Origin: Amorphophallus konjac
Lineage: Eukaryota > Streptophyta > Magnoliopsida > Alismatales > Araceae
NCBI GenBank assembly: GCA_022559845.1
Contig: JAHNEJ010002656.1
Location: 62,001 to 126,000, forward strand
DNA: 64,000 nt
Direction of reading: 5' to 3'
Numbering within the stretch: the first letter of the stretch is position 1; each line of letters begins with the position of its first letter. Under the pieces are notes generated by a model. That model ran no database searches and was not told the DNA's origin. It saw nothing but the letters and a program-made list of their open reading frames with translations. The position numbers were made by a program, and so were the translations under genes. Below are positions 56,356 through 64,000 of the stretch, piece after piece.

Positions 56356-57099
56356 TGGAACCACCCTTCATCTCTTCGCCGGGATTCGGGGCCTCATGGC
56401 CTCCTAATAAACGTTGTTTGTTTGTTTTGATGAATTGCAGGTACTCTCTTCTCCAGCCCTATGGGGAGAAAAGCCGGGCTAGGCGAAATTATCTTTGTCG
56501 TCTCGAAGATACTACTCCGAGGCACCTACAGCTTCCAGGAATCATGGAGGCCGCTAAGAAGAAGGGAGGGGAAATCAAACCCCCTTTCCAAAAAAAAAAA
56601 GAAAAGAAAGAAACAAAAAAGGAAGAGAAAGAAGTAGCGAGAGAGGGTTGTACGGTCGCATCCGTCGACATCCGTGCTAAATAATGATTACCACTGTGGG
56701 ATTGATGTGGTGGAGCGAACCACTCATCCCCTCCCTGAGGGGGTGAGTGCTTTCCTGCGTACCCACCTTGGTCTATTATGCACAAGAAAAGAAAAGAGAG
56801 AAGAGAAGAAAAGAACGGATAAAAAAGAGGAAGAAGAGTTGGCAAGCATCGCCGACGAAGAGAACAAGAAGGAGGCCGACATCCCGCCCGACTCTAGGAG
56901 GGTCCAAGTCCATGGTGCAATGCCCCGGTCTGTCCCACCTCCCTTCTGCCCCTATCCAGCACAAGATCATCCCTCGAGTGACTGTTCAAAGATCCAACAA
57001 GCCGCAACAGTAGCTTGATGGATTTCGGCCCGCTATGGGGAATGCTTTGTAGTGATAAGGCCAAGCACGGCCACGACTCCCGAAGAGAGCATGCATGTA
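56356..57099 (+). other. Outer element leader, non-coding
   Basis: It resembles the start of the inner element after the primer site (ccacccttcatctctt, gccgggattcggggcc) but then diverges. There is no gag domain, and the short frames here are Lys/Glu-rich low complexity. Confidence 0.55.
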
Positions 57100-58200
57100 C
57101 CCCGCCATGGAGGATAAGAAGAAGAAATATACCCCGTCATTGGGGGATAAGAGGCAAGAAAGAATACACCCCGCTCTTGGGGGCACACGAAGGAAGAAAC
57201 TCACCCCCACTCTGGGGGCACAAAAAAAGGAGACACACCCCACCTCGGGTGCATAAGAAGCCAAGCTCACCCCGTAGGGGGGCATGTGAGACACAGCTAC
57301 GCCCCGACTCAGGGGCACTCTAAGAGAAGTCCATCCCGGCTTAGGGACACAAGAAGCAAAGCATGCCCTGTCTGGGACATAGAAGCCATAGAGATCCCAC
57401 CCCGACTTCGGGACATTTGAGAAGAATCTACCCCGACCTGGGGGGCATAAGAAGAGATAGAGTTGCACCCCAGCTTAGGGGCATTTAAAGAAGAAATGTA
57501 CCCCGATATGGGAGCACATGAAGCAAAAGACATACCCCGCTATAGGGGCATAAGAAGAAAAGAATTCACCCCGGCCTGGGGACACTCGAAGAAAGAAGCA
57601 CATCCCGCTCTGGGGGCACAAAAAAGAGATACACTCCGCCCTTGGCGCATAAGAAGCAGAAGCATCTACCCCGCTCTGGGGCCATAAAAAGAGATACACT
57701 CTGCCCTTGGCGCATAAGAAGCAGAAGCATCTACCCCGCTTTGGGTGCACAAAAAAAAGTTATACACTCCGCCCTTGGCGCATAAGAAGCAGAAGTATCT
57801 ACCCCGACCTGGGGGCACAGAAGCGAAGAGACATACATCCCGATCGGGGAGCACATGAAGAAAGGTATACTCCGCCCAAGCGGCATTTGAAGAGAGAACA
57901 TACCCTGCTTCGGGGGCACAGAAGCCGTAAAGAGACGACATACATCCCGATCCGGGAGCATATGAAGAGAACATACCCCACCCTGGAGGCACAAGAAGCA
58001 GAAGAACTCACCCTGGCTTAGGAGTATTTGAAGAAGAAACATGCCCCACCTGGGGGCACAGAAATCATGAAAAATACACCCCGCCTGGGGGAACAGAAGC
58101 GAAGAGGTAAAACACACCCCTCAGGGGGCACATATGAAATAAAGCTACATCCCGCTCTGGGGGCACATTAAGAGAAATACACTCCAGTACAGAGGCATTA
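57100..58200 (+). repeat. Tandem repeat with cccc-gg-ggggca core
   Basis: About 25 degenerate units of the form accccgctctgggggcacaa followed by gaag-rich text, period about 30-55 bp. Confidence 0.85.
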
Positions 58201-58234
58201 ATAAGAAAAGAAGAGCAGAATAAAGAAAAAGAGA

Positions 58235-58485
58235 GACGTGAAGCGGACATGGTCCTCGAGCTCGCCTCGTCACACAAAAGAAGAAGAGAAGGGAAAAAAG
58301 AGAGAGACATGAGGCAGACGTGGTCTTCGAACCCGCCTCTCCACACACACAAAAAAGAAGAGAAGAAAAGAAAGAAGAGTTACGAGGCAGACGTAGTCTT
58401 CGCACCCGCCTCTTCACACAAAGGAGGAAGAGAAGAAAGGAAAGAATGTCCCGAGGCAGACATAGTCTATTACCTACGGTCTTTG
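58235..58485 (+). repeat. About 65 bp tandem repeat, four copies
   Basis: Units share gaggcagacgtggtcttcga and cccgcctcttcacaca, followed by an AAGAAGAGAA purine stretch. Confidence 0.85.
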
Positions 58486-58529
58486 GCCATCCACCCAATA
58501 AACCTCTCACATGATCGGGGTCAAGACCT

Positions 58530-59470
58530 TTCGTCCGCACCGAAAGATGTTTAGCCATCGGGGCTTCAACCGAAAGATGTCCAACCATCGGGGCTTCAAA
58601 CCGACAGATACTCCGCCATCGGGGCGTTACAGTGAAAGATATTTAGCTATCGGGGCTTCAAACCGACAGATACTCCGCCATCGGGGCGTTACACCGAAAG
58701 ATATTTAGCCATCGGGGCTTGAACCGAAAGATGTCCAGCCATCGGGGCTTCAAACCGATAGATACTCCACCATCGGGGCGTTACACCGAAAGATATTTAG
58801 CCATAGGGGCGTTAAACCGACTAAACCTTCCGCCGATGGGGCGTTAAACCGACCAAACCTTCCGCTGACAGGGCGTTAAACCGACTAAACCTTTCGCCAT
58901 CGAGGCATTAAACCGACTAAACCTTTCACCGACGGGGCGTTAAACTGACCAAACCTTCCACTGACAGGGCGTTAAACCGACCAAACCTTCTGCCGACGGG
59001 GCATTAAACCGACCAAACCTTCCGCCGACGGGGCGTTAAACTGACCAAACCTTCCGCCGACGGAGAGTTAAACTGACCAAACCTTCCGCCGACGGGGCGT
59101 TAAACCAACCAAACCTTCCGCTGACGGGGCATTAAACCGACTAAACCTTTCACCGACGGGGCGTTAAACCGACCAAACCTTCCGCCGACGGGGCGTTAAA
59201 CTGACCAAACCTTCCGCCCACGGGGCGTTAAACTGACTAAACCTTCCGTCGATGGGGCGTTAAACCGACCAAACCTTCCACTGACGGGGCATTAAACCGA
59301 CTAAACCTTTCACTGATGGGGCGTTAAACCGACCAAACCTTCCACCGACGAGACGTTAAACCGACCAAACCTTCCGCTGACGGGGCGTTAAACCGACTAA
59401 ACCTTCCACCGACGGGGCGTTAAACCGACCAAACCCTCCGCCGACGAGGCATTAAACTGACAAAGCATCC
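58530..59470 (+). repeat. 32 bp tandem repeat, about 21 copies, with a related array before it
   Basis: At 58795-59470, units of exactly 32 bp contain ggggcgttaaaccgaccaaa and ccttccgccgac. At 58530-58795 there are related units with accgaaagatatttagccat and cggggc. Confidence 0.93.
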
Positions 59471-59529
59471 AGCCATTGGGGCTTCAAGCCAACAAGCAAC
59501 TCCACCTCCGGCCTTTGGCCACCCATCAA

Positions 59530-59700
59530 AGAATCAACCTCTCACTTTGGTTCGGATCCTTCCCCGGCCAGAGAATCAAAAGAATAAACCCTTCCACTTT
59601 GGTTCCGATCCTTTCCTGACCAGAGAATTAAAGAATCAACCTTTCACTTTGGTTCGGATCCTTCTCCGTCCAGAGAATCAAAAAAGATACCCTTCTCTTC
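59530..59700 (+). repeat. About 50 bp repeat, three copies
   Basis: Units contain ctttggttcggatccttc and ccagagaatcaaa; related to the array at 61750-62260. Confidence 0.8.
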
Positions 59701-59799
59701 AGCCTTACACGGCCCGCTACCCAACCCCTTTTGGCTTAGCCATTTCGGTCAAGGCCCACTTCCAGGATTAATCCATCAGGTCCACCGTGCTCCCAATAT

Positions 59800-60395
59800 C
59801 TCTTGGCTTTTCAGCCTAACTTTTAATATCCCAACTTTGGCTCTTGTATCCCGCTTCCCTTTGGCCTTCGTGGCCTGCTTCCCAACCTTTGGCCTTCGCG
59901 GCCTGCTTCCAAATTCTGGCTCCCGTAGCCTACTTCTCTCTGGCTCTCGTAGCCTGCTTCCCTTCGGCCTTCGCGGCGTACTTCCCAATTCTGGATCCCG
60001 TAGCCTGCTTCCCTTTGGCTCTTATAGCCTGCTTCCCCTTGGCCTTCGTGGCCTGCTTCCCAATTCTGACCTTCGTGGCCTCCTTTCCCAATGCTGGCTC
60101 TCGTAGCCTGCTTCCTATCTCTCGACTCTTTGTAGCCCGCTTCCTGACTTTGGCTCTTGTAGCTTGCATCCCTTTGGCCTTCGTAGCCTGCTCCCCCAAC
60201 CTTTGGCCCTTGTGGCCCGCTTCCCAACATCTCCTGGCTTCTATGGCCTGCTTCCCTGATGTCCCTCGGCTTTTCTGGCCTACTTCCCGATAACTTTTGG
60301 CCCTTATGGCCCGCTCCTCTAATGTACCTTGGCTTCTATAGCCCGCTTCCCTAATATCCTTTCGGCCCTTCATGGTCTGCTCCCCTAGTACATTT
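59800..60395 (+). repeat. About 30 bp tandem repeat, roughly 19 copies
   Basis: Units of ggccttcgtggcctgcttcc or ggctctcgtagcctgcttcc type; a weaker continuation occurs at 61480-61740. Open frames on both strands are repeat translations. Confidence 0.88.
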
Positions 60396-61479
60396 ACTAC
60401 CACTACACTTATACGTAACGATAGTATGTTCTTACGTAAAAAAAAGAGAGAAAAAAAAAGAAAAAAAAAGAGACAAAAAAAAGAAAACAAAACATGAAAT
60501 GTTTGACGGACCTGCTTGCATGCTTGCTTATAATATAGAATAACACACTTCCTTAAAATTTTCTAGGACCTTGTTTCCTTGCTAAATAATACTGCCCCGA
60601 TTCCGGATGCACGTGGGTCATGACATACGCTCGAAGGGAACCCAATTATGGCGGGTGCACACGTCAAGGGGAAGAGTCATGGCTGAATTGCTAAGCCCAA
60701 CTCGCAAAATAAACCTGAGACAACGCTCCCACACTTCGCACTTAATGTGTTCAATAGCTTTTAACCATAGGGGTTGCCTGAATTTCTTCTTAGCACTCTA
60801 CGGAGACTTGAATTCCTGCACTCGCGTGAAAGGTAATCGTGAGAAAAAAGCTGCCTACCCCCACTGTAAAAAAAAAGAGAGAGAGAAAAAAAGAGAAAAA
60901 ACAAAAGAGAGAGAAGCGCGGATCCGAGTAGCCGGGAATCCCCACTGAAACAAATGAGGAGACTCACGCGAAATGGTGAAGCGAATCATAATAAGGACGA
61001 ATCCTAGTAGCCGGGAATCCCCATTGAGACACATGAGGAGACTTACGTTGAACGGTGAAATCCACTACCAAAATAAATAGATGGGGGCTGTGTGAAGTTA
61101 CCAAAAGTCGAAAGCCTGAAACCTATGTGTGGGCGCTAAAGTGATCCTCGAGTGTCACTAGGAAAACCTACATATCCCTATGGTTAGGGCCCTTTGTTCG
61201 CACATTTGCACTACCATGCCACAGATAATTACCTCGGGTGAAATGTGTGAATTTAAGCTGTGCATGCAAGACATGCAATATCCTCTTGATGGGTGCACCA
61301 CCCCTCAACTGTGCCTTCTGGCCCGCACCGTGTCTGTGAATTGTGGGCAATGTCCCTATCCCCTCCCCTGTAGAGGGGGATACCTTACTTATACTTATGT
61401 TATGCCTGCTAGCGAATGCCTGCATGCTTGGATGAAGAAATGAATAATAATGATAAAAAAAATTTCAATTTCGGCTATC
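60396..61479 (+). other. Non-repetitive stretch of the outer internal region
   Basis: There is no gene. It includes a ~100 bp duplication with tagccgggaatccccactg and atgaggagactcacg words near 60930 and 61010. Confidence 0.5.
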
Positions 61480-61749
61480 ATAGTCTGCCTTCCCCAATTT
61501 TGGCTCATGGAGCCCAATCTTGGCCCCCATGACCTACCTCTCATCCTCGCGGCTCGTTAATCTCCCAACTTCGACTTCTATAGTCTGCTTCCCCGATTTA
61601 GGTTTTCACATCTTACGCCCCAATTTTGGATTCTGTAGCCCGCTTCCCCAATTTCAGCCTTAACGGCCTACTTCTGCAACACCGATTCTGGCCCTTGCGG
61701 CCCACTTTCCCGGGTTCGGATTTCACGGCCTGTACTCCTGGCGCATTGA

Positions 61750-62265
61750 AGAACATCAGATCCTTTCACTCTAGATCAGACATTCCGTCCAGCTAGAGAA
61801 TAAAAAGATTCCTTTCACTTTGGTTCGGACCCGCCGTCCAGCCAGAGAATAAAAAGATTATTTCCACTCTAGATCGGATATTCCGTCCGGCTAGAGAACA
61901 GAAATTTCTCTCCACTCTAGATCAGACCTTCTGTCCGGCTAGAGAATAAAAGACTCCTTTCACTTTGGTTTGGACCTTTCGTCTAGCCAGAGAATAAAAA
62001 AGACCCTTGCTTGGACACTCACCCCGTGTCCATGAATGAACCACGTCAACTCCCGACAGTCCGTTGGCGTTGGTGAATAAATTTGTAACTCCTTTCACTC
62101 TGGTTTGGACCTTTCGTCTAGCCAGAGAACAAAAAGACCCTTGCTTGGACACTCACCCCGTGTCCATGAATTAACCACGTCAACTCCCGACAGTCCGTTG
62201 GCGTTGGTGAATAAATTTGTAACTCCTTTCACTCTGGTTCGGACATTTCGTCCAGATCATTGAAT
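61750..62265 (+). repeat. About 50 bp repeat plus a 119 bp composite unit
   Basis: Units contain cctttcactctggttcggac and gtccagccagagaataaa. Two longer units (about 61985-62225) add cacgtcaactcccgacagtc and gttggcgttggtgaa, which resemble the 57 bp unit of the inner element. Confidence 0.85.
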
Positions 62266-62269
62266 GAAA

Positions 62270-62820
62270 CAAACTTTTCTCTCCGTCCCTTCGGGTGACG
62301 AATATCCCTTTGATTTTGACCTCCCGTCCAGATCATTGAATAAATGAACTTTTCTCTCCGTCCCTCTGGGTGACGAATATCCCTTTGATTCGGACCTCCC
62401 ATCCAGATCAGTGATTAAACAAACTCTTCTCTCTGTCCCTCCGAGATGGTGAATATCCCCTTCGATTTGGACCTCCCGTCCAGATCATTGAATAAACGAA
62501 CTTTTCTCTCCGTCCCTCCGGGTGACGAATATCTCTTTGATTCGGACCTCCCGTCCAGATCATTGATTAACCAAACTCTTCTCTTCGTCCCTGTGGGATG
62601 GTGAATATCCCCTTTGATTTGGACCTCCCGTCCAGGTCATTGATTAAACAAACTCTTCTCTCCGTCCCTTTGGGGTGGTGAATATACCCTTTGATTTGGA
62701 CCTTTCGTCTAGGTCATTGAATCAACATACTCTTCTATCCATCCCTTCGGGCGACGAATAACCCTTTTGATTTGGACCTGCTGTCCAGACCATTAAAGGA
62801 ACAAATCCTTCTCTCCGCCC
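62270..62820 (+). repeat. 76 bp tandem repeat, seven to eight copies
   Basis: Anchors at about 62270, 62345, 62420, 62497, 62572, 62649 and 62725. Consensus words caaactcttctctccgtccc and cggacctcccgtccagatca, the same family as 36751-37140. Confidence 0.92.
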
Positions 62821-63029
62821 CTATGGCTCACCTTGCCTAACCTTGGCTTTCATAGCCCGCTTTCAAATAACTTCGGCTTTTATCGCATGTTTCCCAGATT
62901 CTGGCCTGTGTGGCCTAATTTCTCGACCTTAACCCCGCTCCGCGGACCCGTTCTCCTCGTCATGTTGATGAATCCCTCAGTTGGGCTGCACCTACAGGGC
63001 CCGCTCTCTCGTCCCTCTCTCGCGCCGTC

Positions 63030-63046
63030 TGCGGCTGGGGGATATT
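63030..63046 (+). promoter_or_regulatory. Polypurine tract of the outer element
   Basis: TGCGGCTGGGGGATATT directly before the 3' LTR start, comparable to the inner element tract. Confidence 0.65.
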
Positions 63047-64000
63047 TGTGGACACTGAAAAATTCTCACCCCACGCTTACGTGCAGGGAAATGAAGAAGA
63101 GGAGAAAGCAGAAGAAAAGATGAGAAGAAGAGAAGAAGAAAAGGAAACCACGTTGATGCCTCCAGCGGCACACTTCAAGTGCCCCTCTAGCGGCACGCTT
63201 CTGAACGGCCTTTCAGCAGCACGCTTCTGAACGGCCTTTCAGCGACACACTCGGGGTGGCCTTTCAGCGGCACGCCCCTGCTAGCCCTCAGCGGCACACT
63301 CCTTCAAACGCCCTCAGCGGCACGCTCCTAAGGGAAATGAAGAAGAGGAGAAAGCAGAAGAAAAGATGAGAAGAAGAGAAGAAGAGAAGGAAACCACGTT
63401 GATTCCTCCAGCGGCACACTTCAAGTGCCCCTCTAGCGGCACGCTTCTGAACGGCCTTTCAGCGGCACGCTTCTGAACGGCCTTTCAGCGGCACACTCGG
63501 GGTGGCCTTTCAGCGGCACGCCCCTGCTAGCCCTCAGCGGCCCGCCCCTGCTAGCCCTCAGTGGCACGCCCCTGCTAGCCCTCAGCGGCACACTCCTTCA
63601 AACGCCCTCAGCGGCACGCTCCTAAGGTGCCTTCAGCAGCACATCCTTCATGCCCTCCAGTGGCATGCTCTTAAACCTTCAAACGCCGTCAGCGGCACGC
63701 TCCTAAGGTGCCTCCAGCGGCACACCCTTCATGCCCTCCAGCGGCACGCTCTTAAACCCTCAAAGGCCCTCCCAGCGGCACAACATTTTGCCCTTCCAGC
63801 GGCACGCCCTTGTAGTCTTTCAGCGGCACGCCCCCTGGGCCTTCCAGCGGTGCAGCCTGCTGGCTTCTCAGCGGCACGCCCTGGTAGAGCGAACGTGATG
63901 CCCATCCCCTATGATCCATTGGCGCGCAGTGGACTTGCTGAGGTGTCACCCGGAGAGGAAGGCACGCAGCCTACCCCTTCTGCCGCCCAGGACAAGAGAG
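63047..64000 (+). repeat. Outer element 3' LTR, left part (truncated by window end)
   Basis: It starts TGTGGACACTGAAAAATTC and matches 17102-17950, with more motif units and the same internal purine-block duplication (63086 and 63332). The right end and the second target duplication lie beyond the window. Confidence 0.9.

Larger units (their letters stand above)
17102..64000 (+). mobile_element. Outer element: LARD-like Tat-related LTR retrotransposon (right end outside window)
   Basis: The 5' LTR is 17102-20199 plus 55282-56333, split by the middle element. The internal region is 56334-63046 and the 3' LTR starts at 63047. Both LTRs begin TGTGGACACTGAAAAATT and share the same motif arrays. 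The LTR end (GTGCGTCCACA), the bases after it, and the conserved LTR modules match the inner Tat element, so the two are relatives. The internal region holds no gag, protease, RT or integrase, only tandem repeats, as expected for a large retrotransposon derivative that depends on an autonomous partner. Confidence 0.85.

Noticed and set aside
59823..60490. Gly/Ala/Arg-rich and Leu/Ala-rich frames
   Set aside because: Translations of the ~30 bp array on both strands; no conserved start or domain.
1..64000. tRNA, rRNA, snoRNA or miRNA genes
   Set aside because: Apart from the tRNA-complementary primer sites I saw no cloverleaf-like or rRNA-like sequence; a tRNAscan-SE or Infernal run would be needed to exclude small RNAs.

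Overview
This 64 kb window is nuclear DNA of a flowering plant. It has one host gene near the left edge and is otherwise almost entirely nested retrotransposons and their repeats. The host gene has GC-rich third codon positions, which suggests a monocot, but the species cannot be read from the sequence.

Positions 1-17101. A (TA)n-rich minisatellite field (1-3000) is followed by an intronless delta-8 sphingolipid desaturase gene (3075-4427) carrying a single in-frame TAG just before its last histidine box. Then come decayed elements: a Sirevirus-type Copia LTR and integrase fragment on the plus strand (6690-9170), a CACTA-like end with ~0.5 kb tandem repeats (11068-13013), a second Sirevirus LTR with an envelope-like open reading frame on the minus strand (13014-16100), and scraps of Tat-type Ty3/gypsy LTRs (16220-17101).

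Positions 17102-64000 are a three-level nest of LTR retrotransposons, all on the plus strand. The outermost (17102 to beyond 64000) is a Tat-related element with a ~4.15 kb LTR and a ~6.7 kb internal region holding only tandem repeats and no gag-pol, so a LARD-like non-autonomous element. Its 5' LTR is split by a second element (20200-55276, 5 bp duplication GGTTC), which has an initiator-Met tRNA primer site and a chromovirus-like purine tract but also no coding region. That element is split in turn by a 27.4 kb Tat-clade Ty3/gypsy element (23141-50512, 5 bp duplication GTTGG), which has nearly identical LTRs and is therefore the youngest.

The inner Tat element encodes gag, protease, then RT, RNase H, a second RNase H and integrase in one reading frame broken by two TAG codons. 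Downstream, on the opposite strand, lies what I consider the main discovery: a gene I can resolve into six phase-consistent coding exons (43387 down to 37615). It encodes a plant-mobile-domain (PMD) protein with a coiled-coil tail, and has its own candidate TATA box (44489-44495, minus strand) and a 5'-leader intron acceptor. Its introns can survive retrotransposition because they are antisense to the genomic RNA. Clusters of a short motif (core GGCACRCC, R = A or G) lie in matching places in the LTRs of both Tat-type elements and again in the leader of the antisense gene. This suggests, as a hypothesis, a retrotransposon-encoded regulator with its own DNA target array.

The 3' untranslated regions of the two Tat-type elements are blocks of different tandem repeats. 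A 76 bp family is shared by both, and a 57 bp family amplified in the inner one has a two-copy relative in the outer one. This shows satellite birth inside retrotransposon 3' regions.
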